Counted from the stretch's first letter, positions 1 through 6,038 are shown. The stretch is DNA of 6,102 nucleotides from Planctomycetota bacterium (GCA_021828935.1 JAJZCU010000145.1:1-6102); one strand, 5' to 3'. Numbers and translations are program-made. Notes: generated by a model from the sequence alone, not told the origin.

Positions 1-1
1 G

Positions 2-541
2 CTGGATGAATTTATTGGCAATGACGCCATGCGCGCCAAGCTGGGCGCCATCGTGGATAACGCCAATAAAATCAGCGCCAGCGTGAAGCAGGCGGCGGCG
101 GGGCGCTCCAGCATCTTTGGCGCGGGGGCGGCGCCGGAAAAGAAGGATTTGTTCCTGGAGGGCAAGCGCCTGCTGGTGGCCGATGACGAACCGAACATCC
201 GTCAGACGCTGTCGGATATTCTCACCCGTTATGGTTGTGAAGTAACCTTGGCGCGCGACGGCGCGGAGGCCTGCCTGGCGCTGGAGACCACCGGCGCGTT
301 TGACCTGGTTATTTCTGATATTAAAATGCCGCATCGCACCGGGTACGAAATTTTCGCCATCGCCGCGGCTCGGCCGAAACCCATTCCGGTGATCCTGATG
401 ACCGGCTTCGGCTATGATCCGAATCACAGCATTGTGCGGGCCCGCCAGGAGGGCCTCGCGGCGGTGATCTTCAAGCCGTTCAAGGTGGAACAATTGCTCA
501 CGGAGCTGCGCAAGGCCCTGACCGTGGCGGCGCCGGCGTAG
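2..541 (+). CDS. Response regulator receiver domain protein, C-terminal part (5' end outside window)
   Basis: The frame is open from the first complete codon at base 2, and no stop or convincing Shine-Dalgarno sequence precedes the ATG at 29, so this is most likely the C-terminal end of a longer protein. Counting from that ATG, residues 46-165 form a CheY-like receiver domain. It has the acidic pair D52/D53 (VADDEPN), phospho-acceptor D97 in VISDIKMP, the switch threonine T125 in LMTG and the invariant lysine K149 in FKPF. All receiver catalytic residues are present, so phosphorylation by a histidine kinase is expected from family knowledge. The stretch before it (about residues 1-45, Ala/Ser/Lys-rich) looks like a helix and linker joining an unseen N-terminal domain. 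No output domain follows the receiver; the protein ends about 20 residues after the lysine. Whether it is a hybrid kinase or another multidomain regulator cannot be told from this fragment. It is probably cytoplasmic and co-transcribed with the small gene 18 bases downstream. Confidence 0.9.
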   Translation: MDEFIGNDAMRAKLGAIVDNANKISASVKQAAAGRSSIFGAGAAPEKKDLFLEGKRLLVADDEPNIRQTLSDILTRYGCEVTLARDGAEACLALETTGAFDLVISDIKMPHRTGYEIFAIAAARPKPIPVILMTGFGYDPNHSIVRARQEGLAAVIFKPFKVEQLLTELRKALTVAAPA

Positions 542-559
542 CGGGATTATCTTTAACTG

Positions 560-811
560 ATGCCACAGACCGAGGCGGTGAAGATGCGCCCTGACAGCTT
601 GGCCGAAGAACTTAATCGTGATCCATTTGTTCCCCTGCGTATTCATCTCAACGACGGTCGGGCCATCGACATAAACAACCCCGGCCCGTGCTTCATCGCG
701 CATCTTGCATTGTACATGTTTCACGTTCGCCGAGAGGGCGACGTGCGCGCCGACAAAATGGAAGTGATCGCCCTGCGAAATATTGCGTCGTTTGAGACGA
801 TGCAATCGTAA
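560..811 (+). CDS. Small conserved-looking protein of unknown function (DPF-x-P-x-RIHL-x-DGR type)
   Basis: An 83-residue protein, or 75 residues if translation starts at the second ATG (584). That ATG has GAGG at 572-575 eight bases upstream, whereas the ATG at 560 has no clear ribosome binding site, so 584 may be the true start. The core LNRDPFVPLRIHLNDGRAIDI followed by a second hydrophobic stretch and a closing IALRNIASFE resembles small proteins I associate with Planctomycetota genomes, which typically read DPF-x-P-F-R-(I/L)-x-L-x-DGR and appear to be compact all-beta folds. No enzymatic motif, signal peptide or membrane segment is visible, and the function is unknown. It lies 18 bases after the receiver-domain gene on the same strand, so the two are probably co-transcribed. 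Its stop codon directly abuts the first copy of a 14-base repeat. The overlapping opposite-strand frame at 721-927 has no recognisable content and is judged a shadow. Confidence 0.68.
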   Translation: MPQTEAVKMRPDSLAEELNRDPFVPLRIHLNDGRAIDINNPGPCFIAHLALYMFHVRREGDVRADKMEVIALRNIASFETMQS

Positions 812-825
812 GCGGCCAAGATGGC
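812..825 (+). repeat. 14-base direct repeat, copy 1 (GCGGCCAAGATGGC)
   Basis: An exact 14-base match to 911-924, starting at the base after the stop codon of the small upstream gene. The unit itself is imperfectly palindromic (GGCC, AAGAT, GGC). It lies in the spacer between two convergent genes, where REP-like palindromic repeats are commonly found. Only two copies are in this window, so membership of a genome-wide family is an inference. Confidence 0.6.
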
Positions 826-835
826 GACTCGCTTT

Positions 836-933
836 TGGGGGGTGGGCTTCCGGCCCGGCGTAGTCATATCTACGCGAAGATTTGATCTCCAATGGCAAGC
901 GGAAGATCCGGCGGCCAAGATGGCCACCCCCCA
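836..933. repeat. Nested inverted repeats forming a potential branched stem structure
   Basis: Several complementary arms nest inside one another. The outer arms are 836-845 (TGGGGGGTGG) and 924-933 (CCACCCCCCA), ten of ten bases complementary. Inside them, 847-852 (CTTCCG) pairs with 900-905 (CGGAAG). Inside that, 858-863 (GCGTAG) pairs with 870-875 (CTACGC) around a six-base loop, and a small AGAT/ATCT hairpin occupies 878-888. A GGCC-AAGAT-GGCC hairpin lies at 913-924 and competes with the outer stem for base 924. No T-run follows on either strand, so a classical intrinsic terminator is not evident, although the convergent position would suit one. It may be a REP/BIME-like element, a remnant of a small mobile element, or a structured RNA. 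Confidence 0.5.
911..924 (+). repeat. 14-base direct repeat, copy 2 (GCGGCCAAGATGGC)
   Basis: The second exact copy of the unit at 812-825. Here the palindrome is more complete (GGCC-AAGAT-GGCC, 913-924), and the unit runs straight into the C-rich outer arm of the nested inverted repeat. Its spacing from copy 1 is 99 bases, start to start. Confidence 0.6.
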
Positions 934-957
934 TTACGCTGACGGCCACCGCGCACT

Positions 958-2586
958 TTACTGATTCTCCGGCACGGACGCGGTCATCGCCGGGCTGGCG
1001 AAAGTCTCCGCGCCCGCGGCGCGGCGGCGAAGGCGCCGCTCGGCGGCGGCCACCATGAAGGTGGCCAGGCCGGCGAACAGGGCCGCAAAGGCCACGCCCA
1101 GGCGGGCGTACGGCAGATGCACCGAATACCAGTGATAATACAAGGCGCACAGCGGGCTGATGTCGCGGATGATTTTGCCGGGCATGGGCCGGTGTTTGCC
1201 CAGACATGCGTCCACAATGCCCGCGGCCACGTACGGCATAAACCACACCGTGACGATCCAGGCCTTGCTGATGATGGAACTGCTTGGGCCGCTGGTGCGC
1301 TGGGCCGCTCTGCGAACCGCATACACGCCCAGATAGGCAAATAAAATAATGGCCCCTGTTTCCACGATCGGCCCCGGCGAAAGCTTGTACGGCGAGCCCA
1401 TGGCGCAGAAGAGCACGGCAATAATCAGTGCGGATAAAAGCGTTAATAACCCCAGGGGACGGCGGCGTCGGCGGTTCTCGGCGGGCGCGCTGTTGGCGGT
1501 GTCCCGAGCGGGGGCTGTCGGGGCGTGGGGCGGTTGAAAAAGTTTCTCCGGGGCTGCGTTATCGGCGGGCGCGGGAACGTCGCGCCGCAACCGGCGCGGC
1601 AATTGATCCAGCACGGCCGCGCCGCTGACGGGAATGGTTCCCAACAGCAGAATGGTGGCCAGGGCCACGAAAAACTCCAGACGCGCCGCCGGCACGCGGG
1701 CAAAGCCGAACAGGCGCCAAAGTTGGATGACGCGGTGGTACAGAACCACGCGGTGGCGCAGGCCGATATAATTGGCGGCCGTCCAGAGCAGCAGCAGGAG
1801 GATGCCCAGATAATCGCCAAAGGCGGGGCGCAGCGGATAACGGTATTTTCGCACAGCGCCCGCGAACAGGGTGATGGTAAAAAGGGGCAGGGCCGCCAGG
1901 GCGATGTTGCTTAAGGTTGATCCCAGGATATGTCCGGCCAGCAGCAGCGTGCCGGCATGATAATAAACCGCGAACATCAGGAGAATGGCCGGCACCAGGG
2001 CAAAAGAATGGTTGATCATTAAAATCACGCCAATGGCGATGAAAAAGGTGTTGTACAACACCCCGTTGATCAGCGCCCCCAGGGCCAGAAGCGTGCTCCA
2101 GAGGGCGGTGGAAAGGAGCAATATTAAATTAATAAATATCCAGGCCAAGTCCGAATGGTGGCCGCGCGGGTAGACCACCAGCCCAATGAAGAAAAGGGCC
2201 AGGGCCGGGGCCAGGGCCGTGCTGAAGGCGCCGTAAAGATAGCCCCAGACGGCCACGGTGGGGCGCACGGGCATGAGGCGGTTGGATTGCATCATGCCGC
2301 TGCGCACATCGCGCGAAATGCTAGACCCCGCGCTGAACGCGCCAAAGCCCAGGATCAGCGACTGAATCACGCAGAGCCACCAGGCCCAAAGTTTGTATTC
2401 GTACAAGGCCGCGTGCGGCGGGGCATTGGGACCGTGCGTACCGGCCAGGCTCAACTGCATCAGGCCAATGATGGCGACCCCCGCCAGCAGAAACAGGCCA
2501 ATAAGCACCGGCCAGCCCCCGCGCAGGCGAAAGGTGGCCCACGAAATGGCGCTGTCGAAGACATCTTGAACGGCGCGGACGATCAT
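958..2586 (-). CDS. ABC-2-type transporter permease, two membrane blocks joined by a linker
   Basis: A 542-residue integral membrane protein, expected to form the channel of an ABC transporter with the ATPase encoded just upstream. The start at 2586 (MIVRAVQDVF) is supported by AAAGGA eight bases upstream; an in-frame ATG at 2751 would add 55 hydrophilic Arg/Pro-rich residues and overlap the ATPase gene, so it is rejected. Hydrophobic segments lie at about 25-45, 67-88, 112-138, 148-172, 176-192, 195-217, 221-245, 257-276 and 304-326. After a Pro/Ala/Arg-rich linker (about 329-376, ending in five arginines) come four more at about 378-397, 407-424, 442-463 and 496-515. The segment ISRDVRSGMMQSNRLMPVRP (90-109) matches the cytoplasmic loop after the second helix in ABC-2 permeases, where a gene-conserved acidic/basic, Gly, then 'L-P-hydrophobic' pattern is usual. 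The N-terminal block is ordinary in style; the C-terminal block beyond the linker is not recognised. The substrate is unknown. The tail is Arg-rich and polar, probably cytoplasmic. Confidence 0.8.
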   Translation of the reverse strand: MIVRAVQDVFDSAISWATFRLRGGWPVLIGLFLLAGVAIIGLMQLSLAGTHGPNAPPHAALYEYKLWAWWLCVIQSLILGFGAFSAGSSISRDVRSGMMQSNRLMPVRPTVAVWGYLYGAFSTALAPALALFFIGLVVYPRGHHSDLAWIFINLILLLSTALWSTLLALGALINGVLYNTFFIAIGVILMINHSFALVPAILLMFAVYYHAGTLLLAGHILGSTLSNIALAALPLFTITLFAGAVRKYRYPLRPAFGDYLGILLLLLWTAANYIGLRHRVVLYHRVIQLWRLFGFARVPAARLEFFVALATILLLGTIPVSGAAVLDQLPRRLRRDVPAPADNAAPEKLFQPPHAPTAPARDTANSAPAENRRRRRPLGLLTLLSALIIAVLFCAMGSPYKLSPGPIVETGAIILFAYLGVYAVRRAAQRTSGPSSSIISKAWIVTVWFMPYVAAGIVDACLGKHRPMPGKIIRDISPLCALYYHWYSVHLPYARLGVAFAALFAGLATFMVAAAERRLRRRAAGAETFASPAMTASVPENQ

Positions 2587-2594
2587 GCTTTTAG

Positions 2595-2600
2595 TCCTTT
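2595..2600 (-). promoter_or_regulatory. Ribosome binding site of the permease gene
   Basis: AAAGGA on the minus strand, eight bases before the ATG at 2586. It decides the start of the permease against the longer frame beginning at 2751. Confidence 0.7.
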
Positions 2601-2692
2601 GTTGTGAATGTAGTGCGTGGCCGCGAGAGTCCGATGGGGGCTGCCGCATCCAGGCCGTTGGACAAGGCAAATGCGGTCGCTGCGGGCCACGA

Positions 2693-3778
2693 TCAGGCCT
2701 GCTCCGCTGGTACAATGTCCGACGGCAGTGCCTGGTCGCCCGGCTGCACATTGGTAAAAGAACTTAAGTACGCGCGTTCCAGGTTTGGCAGTTCAGGGAA
2801 AAACGCCGCCACCGGCAACCCCGCGCCAATTAAATGCGAAAGCAATTCCGCAGCCGACTGTTTTCCGGCGGCGTATTCCAGCGAAAGCATGTCACGCGCC
2901 AACTGGACATCGCTCACGCCCGTGATTTGTTGGGCCACGTTGCGCGGCTGGCCATCGACCTGCGCCAGCAATATCCCGTAACGGCAGCGGCCGCCTTCGC
3001 CGGCGCCGGCCACCTGATCCACGCTGCCGAAGCGTACCAATTGTCCGCGCGACATGATGCCAACATGCGTGCAATATTCGGCCAGGTCCGACAATATATG
3101 TGAAGAAACGATTAATGATTTGCCCACATTGCGCAGGTAGATCAGCAGGTCGCGGAAGTGCATCCGCCCGACGGGGTCCAGGCCGCCAGCGGGTTCATCC
3201 AGCAGAATTACGTCGGGGTCGGGCAGCAGAGTGCGGGCAATGCCCACCCGCTGGCGCATGCCGCGGGAAAGGGTGGCAATGCGCTGTTTGCTTTTTTCCG
3301 TGAGCCACAATTTTTCCAGCCAAAAGTCGATGCGTCGTTCGGTTTCGGCGTGGCTGACATGATACCCGCGGCCAATAAAGCGTAAGAAATTACGGACGGT
3401 CATTTTGGTGTAAAGCATGGGCACGTCGGGGGTGAATCCCACGCGGGCGCAATACGGGTCGCCGGGTCGGCCCACCGGCAGGCCCGATACGTGAATGTCG
3501 CCGCGGGTGATTTCCTGCAGGCCCACCACCGCGCGCAGCAGGGTGGTTTTGCCGGCGCCGTTGGGCCCGATCAATCCCATGAGTTCGCCGCGGTGCAGGG
3601 CAAAGGACGCGTTTTTTACCGCGTCCAAGTTGCCAAAGCGCACCGACACATTGCGCACGTCCAGCAGGGGCGCCGTCAGCTCCTCCGCGTGCGGGGCGCC
3701 GTTACGCTCGCTGGCCGCCAAGCCGGAGGCCGCGGCCCTTCCTGCGTCCAACTGATCGGCGTCCTGATTCGTGTTCAT
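2693..3778 (-). CDS. ABC transporter ATP-binding protein (ABC-2 exporter type)
   Basis: A 361-residue cytoplasmic ATPase that powers the permease encoded 106 bases downstream. The start at 3778 (MNTNQDADQ) is chosen because GAGGG lies seven bases upstream; ATGs further upstream (3802, 3928) lack a ribosome binding site and add low-complexity basic sequence. Residues 1-37 are a polar Ala-rich extension. The nucleotide-binding domain spans about 38-245, with Walker A GPNGAGKT (71-78), signature LSRGMRQ (170-176, R in place of the usual first G), Walker B VILLDEP (190-196) with catalytic E195, D-loop GGLDP (198-202) and switch histidine H227. The Q-loop position reads FTPD (115-118), with Asp where Gln or Glu is usual. 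Residues about 246-361 form the C-terminal region typical of ABC-2 ATPases, ending in a PELPNLERAYLSSF motif. The ATPase-first order on one strand indicates an operon with the permease. The substrate (drug, lipid, polysaccharide or sodium) cannot be inferred. Confidence 0.93.
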   Translation of the reverse strand: MNTNQDADQLDAGRAAASGLAASERNGAPHAEELTAPLLDVRNVSVRFGNLDAVKNASFALHRGELMGLIGPNGAGKTTLLRAVVGLQEITRGDIHVSGLPVGRPGDPYCARVGFTPDVPMLYTKMTVRNFLRFIGRGYHVSHAETERRIDFWLEKLWLTEKSKQRIATLSRGMRQRVGIARTLLPDPDVILLDEPAGGLDPVGRMHFRDLLIYLRNVGKSLIVSSHILSDLAEYCTHVGIMSRGQLVRFGSVDQVAGAGEGGRCRYGILLAQVDGQPRNVAQQITGVSDVQLARDMLSLEYAAGKQSAAELLSHLIGAGLPVAAFFPELPNLERAYLSSFTNVQPGDQALPSDIVPAEQA

Positions 3779-3785
3779 AGTTTGG

Positions 3786-3790
3786 CCCTC
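3786..3790 (-). promoter_or_regulatory. Ribosome binding site of the ABC ATPase gene
   Basis: GAGGG on the minus strand, seven bases before the ATG at 3778. It supports that start over the two upstream in-frame ATGs. Confidence 0.65.
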
Positions 3791-3967
3791 GCGTTGTGGC
3801 ATGGTATCATCTGGCGCCGACCGTGACTTCGCAAGTGTTTTATTTTGTGAATGTGGCGATGTCGTAGGCGGTACGCTGGGGCGCCTTGGTCCGGCCAGTG
3901 TGTCTGGGCCGCGTTTCCGGGGCCGCATGTGCGATGCCGGCGGGCCGGCCCGTAAAGCTGCTTTTTT

Positions 3968-3971
3968 GGAG
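3968..3971 (+). promoter_or_regulatory. Ribosome binding site of the isomerase gene
   Basis: GGAG ten bases before the ATG at 3982, set in T-rich sequence (TTTTTT on both sides). It favours 3982 over the upstream in-frame ATG at 3886. Confidence 0.6.
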
Positions 3972-3981
3972 CCTATTTTTT

Positions 3982-4743
3982 ATGAAAACTATTCCCGTGG
4001 CCGCCCAGATGTACACCCTGCGTAATTCCATGGAAAAGGACTATTTGGAGGCGTTTCGCCAGGTGGCAAAAATTGGATATGCCGGCGTGGAGTTCGGCGG
4101 GCCCGGGCCGCTGTCCCACAAAGATTTTAAGAAATTTCTGACGGATATTAATCTGCAGCCTGCGGGAATGCATGCGTCCATAGACGTACTGGAAAAGGGT
4201 CTTGAGCGCGCCGCGGACCAATGCCAGGAACTGGGGGCGCTGAATCTGGGCTGCGCCTGGATGCCCGAAGAGCGCCGCAAAACCGCGGCGGATTGGAACG
4301 CGGTAACCAAAAGTTTGAACAGCATTGGTGAAAAGCTTGATCAACGCGGGATTACTTTTTTCTATCACAACCACGATTTTGAATTTCAGAAATTTGACGG
4401 CCAGTACGCGTTGGACCTGATCTTCGCAAAAACCGACCCGCGTTTCGTGAAGGCTGAAATCGACACGTACTGGGTGCAGCGGGGGGGCGAAGATCCGGCG
4501 GCATATATGAAGAAATTGCCGGGGCGGGTGCATCTGCTGCACTGCAAAGACATGGCGGCGGGGCCGGAAAAAAAGTTCGCCCCCGTGGGCACAGGCGTCC
4601 TGAACTGGAAGGAAATTTTTAACGCGGCGGGCCCGGCCGGGGTGCAGTGGTATATTGTTGAACAGGACAATTGCTACGACGTGGACCCGGTTGAATCACT
4701 GCGAATTAGTTTTGAAAATATGAAAAAGATGGGCCTGGCGTGA
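3982..4743 (+). CDS. Sugar phosphate isomerase/epimerase family protein (TIM barrel, AP endonuclease 2-like fold)
   Basis: A 253-residue cytoplasmic protein of the xylose isomerase-like TIM-barrel superfamily (Pfam AP_endonuc_2 type), which isomerises or epimerises sugars, inositol derivatives or keto-sugars using a bound divalent metal. Barrel landmarks in order: AAQMYTLR (7-14) as strand 1, GYAGVEFGG (32-40) as strand 2, PAGMHAS (60-66) as strand 3, LNLGCAW (87-93) as strand 4, ITFFYHNHDFEF (124-135), VKAEIDTYW (156-164), VHLLHCKDM (183-191) and WYIVEQDN (223-230). By family analogy, E134, D161, H187 and E227 are the likely metal ligands, with H131 and K189 near the substrate. The start is MKTIPVAAQ, with GGAG ten bases upstream; 32 extra in-frame codons upstream look non-coding. 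No signal peptide is visible. Length is normal to slightly short for the family (about 250-300). The exact substrate is unknown, and neighbouring genes give no pathway hint. sppA follows 99 bases later on the same strand and may share its transcript. Confidence 0.88.
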   Translation: MKTIPVAAQMYTLRNSMEKDYLEAFRQVAKIGYAGVEFGGPGPLSHKDFKKFLTDINLQPAGMHASIDVLEKGLERAADQCQELGALNLGCAWMPEERRKTAADWNAVTKSLNSIGEKLDQRGITFFYHNHDFEFQKFDGQYALDLIFAKTDPRFVKAEIDTYWVQRGGEDPAAYMKKLPGRVHLLHCKDMAAGPEKKFAPVGTGVLNWKEIFNAAGPAGVQWYIVEQDNCYDVDPVESLRISFENMKKMGLA

Positions 4744-4825
4744 CCGTGGCCCGGCCAGTTGGATGCAGTGCCGGCGGTTCAGACGCAGGGCCCGCGGACG
4801 CAGGCTTCAACGGCAAACGATTAAC

Positions 4826-4846
4826 ATGAACGGACAATTCTTATGA
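4826..4846 (+). other. Six-codon open frame (MNGQFL) overlapping the sppA start
   Basis: ATG at 4826, five further sense codons, then TGA at 4844-4846, which shares four bases (ATGA) with the sppA start codon. Such an arrangement can couple translation of a leader to the next gene. No Shine-Dalgarno sequence is visible before 4826, and so short a frame may arise by chance; recorded as a possibility only. Confidence 0.25.
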
Positions 4847-5904
4847 GCAACATCGGTTCTGTTCCCCCCGCGGGGGCGGGATACTCCCAGACGCCCCAGC
4901 GGCGGCGGATACGTCTGGGATTGGCCTTCCGCATTGTTACGTTTTTATTATTGCTGGCTTCGCTTACGGCCAATGTGGTGCTGGTGGTGATGTTGATGGG
5001 GTCGTTGGCGGCGTACAACGGCCTGCGGGCGCTTGACAGCGTGGCGCCAGGGCCGGGCGTGCGGCAGGTGGTGGTGCATCGCGGCAAACATAAAAGGATC
5101 GCAATTATTCCGCTGGACGGGACGATTTTAGGCGGGGCGGTGGATACCATTCATGATTGCGTGCGCCTGGTGGAACGTCATAAAAAAATTAAGGCCGTGG
5201 TGCTGCGCGTTGACTCGCCCGGGGGCGGCCTGACCGCTTCGGATGAGATTTATCATGATCTTATGAAGCTGCGCGCGCGGCACGTACCAATTGTGGTGAG
5301 TATGGGCGCCATGGCGGCCAGCGGGGCGTATTACGCATCCATGGCGGGGCAGGAAATTTACGCCGAGCCCACCACCACCACCGGCAGCATCGGCGTGATG
5401 TTGCCGGACTTTCAGTTGACCGGGCTGATGAAGAAAATTGGCGTAAAGCCGGAAATCATCACCAGCGACCAGGCGGTGTACAAGGAAATCGGTTCGCCGT
5501 TCGGGCATTTCAAGCCCAGCGATATTCTTTACATAAAAAAGCTGCTTAATAGTGCCCAGGGGCGGTTTCGCGCGGTGGTGCAAAGGGGCCGGGCGGGTCG
5601 GCTGAAGGCGCCAATTGATCATATTGCCGTGGGCAAAATATGGACGGCCCGGCGGGCCCTGGCTCTGGGTTTGATTGATAAAATTGGGTATTTAGGCGCC
5701 GCCTGCCGGGCGGCCGAGGCGCTGGCGCATCTGCGGAACGCCACCATAGTACGGCTGGAACCGCGCGGCACGCTGCTGGACCAAATCGGCGTAAAGACGC
5801 CGATTCCCACGATGCGCCTGCAGCTTTCGCCGCAAATGCTGCGGCAGATGCTGTACGGAGCGATCTACGGCGGCGGCGGGGTTCAGGCGATCGGGCGCGA
5901 ATGA
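4843..5904 (+). CDS. sppA: Signal peptide peptidase SppA, 36-kDa type (peptidase family S49)
   Basis: A 353-residue membrane-anchored serine protease that degrades leftover signal peptides and other membrane-embedded fragments. A basic N-terminal segment (QRRRIRLG, 19-26) precedes one hydrophobic helix at about 31-57, so the catalytic domain (about 85-330) should face outside the cytoplasm. Visible S49 motifs are AIIPLDGTI (87-95), VVLRVDSPGGG (119-129), the nucleophile S160 in VSMGAMAASGAYYAS (152-166), TTTTGSIGVM (177-186) and the general base K214 in VYKEIGSP (212-219). The Ser-to-Lys spacing of 54 is close to the 52 of Bacillus subtilis SppA (S147/K199, from memory). Position 162 is Ala where Gly is common after ASG. 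The length fits the short, single-domain bacterial type that works as an oligomer, not the long two-domain E. coli type. The start at 4843 has only a weak GGA at 4832-4834. It is probably transcribed with the isomerase gene. Confidence 0.93.
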   Translation: MSNIGSVPPAGAGYSQTPQRRRIRLGLAFRIVTFLLLLASLTANVVLVVMLMGSLAAYNGLRALDSVAPGPGVRQVVVHRGKHKRIAIIPLDGTILGGAVDTIHDCVRLVERHKKIKAVVLRVDSPGGGLTASDEIYHDLMKLRARHVPIVVSMGAMAASGAYYASMAGQEIYAEPTTTTGSIGVMLPDFQLTGLMKKIGVKPEIITSDQAVYKEIGSPFGHFKPSDILYIKKLLNSAQGRFRAVVQRGRAGRLKAPIDHIAVGKIWTARRALALGLIDKIGYLGAACRAAEALAHLRNATIVRLEPRGTLLDQIGVKTPIPTMRLQLSPQMLRQMLYGAIYGGGGVQAIGRE

Positions 5905-5908
5905 AGGC

Positions 5909-5925
5909 GCCGGCCGACGGCCGGC
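5909..5925 (+). terminator. GC-rich hairpin just after sppA (possible transcription end)
   Basis: GCCGGCC (5909-5915) and GGCCGGC (5919-5925) form a perfect seven-base-pair stem around the three-base loop GAC, beginning four bases after the sppA stop codon. No T-run follows, so it is not a standard intrinsic terminator. It could stabilise the mRNA 3' end or be a Rho-associated or REP-like palindrome. Confidence 0.35.
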
Positions 5926-5961
5926 ATCCGGCCCAGCGCTGTGCCGCCGGCCTGCGCCGCT

Positions 5962-5990
5962 TTGACACCGCGGGCGATGATCCCTACTAT
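5962..5990 (+). promoter_or_regulatory. Sigma-70-type promoter for the gene starting at 6048
   Basis: TTGACA at 5962-5967 is a perfect -35 box. After exactly 17 bases comes TACTAT at 5985-5990, matching the -10 consensus at four of six positions including the key first two and last bases, and it is followed by AT-rich sequence. The expected transcript start near 5997 gives a leader of about 50 bases. It makes the downstream gene an independent unit from sppA. Confidence 0.72.
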
Positions 5991-6032
5991 TTTAATTATC
6001 ATGGTGTTTTACAAGTCAGCTTTTGGCGCCCG

Positions 6033-6038
6033 AGGAGG
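6033..6038 (+). promoter_or_regulatory. Strong ribosome binding site for the gene starting at 6048
   Basis: AGGAGG within GAGGAGGTG, nine bases before the ATG at 6048. It is the closest match to the anti-Shine-Dalgarno sequence in the window and fixes the start of the truncated last gene. Confidence 0.8.

Larger units (their letters stand above)
3779..3981. other. Divergent intergenic region between the ABC operon and the isomerase gene
   Basis: A 203-base spacer that must hold the start signals for both divergent units. It contains a 12-base perfect palindrome, CGGGCCGGCCCG (3941-3952), next to another GCCGGC, and an AT-rich patch at 3838-3852 that could contribute a -10 element. I found no convincing -35/-10 pair on either strand. 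Open frames extending from both neighbours into this region are Arg/Gly/Pro-rich and are not treated as coding. Confidence 0.45.

Noticed and set aside
721..927. Opposite-strand open frame of 68 codons over the small gene and the repeat spacer
   Set aside because: It spans the repeats and inverted arms, has no recognisable motif, and overlaps a better-supported gene.
836..933. tRNA-like cloverleaf reading of the nested stems
   Set aside because: The arm lengths, the missing T-loop consensus (GTTC-AA-C) and the position of the stems do not fit a tRNA.
1525..1914. Long plus-strand open frames inside the permease gene
   Set aside because: Gln/Gly/Arg/Ala-rich translations typical of antisense frames in GC-rich DNA; the minus-strand membrane protein explains the region.
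2587..2751. N-terminal extension of the permease to an ATG at 2751
   Set aside because: It would add 55 Arg/Pro-rich hydrophilic residues, overlap the end of the ATPase gene, and ignore the AAAGGA site correctly placed before 2586.
3779..3928. N-terminal extension of the ABC ATPase to 3928 or 3802
   Set aside because: The added residues are basic, low-complexity and unlike the family; neither ATG has a ribosome binding site, while 3778 has GAGGG seven bases upstream.
3886..3981. N-terminal extension of the isomerase to 3886
   Set aside because: The TIM barrel begins directly at MKTIPVAAQ with GGAG upstream; the extra 32 codons lie in the divergent spacer and match nothing expected in the family.
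3973..4542. 189-codon minus-strand open frame over the isomerase gene
   Set aside because: It is the antisense of a clear TIM-barrel enzyme and contains no domain of its own.
4782..4804. GACGCAGG repeated twice between the isomerase and sppA genes
   Set aside because: An eight-base repeat in GC-rich sequence is expected by chance, and no further structure surrounds it.
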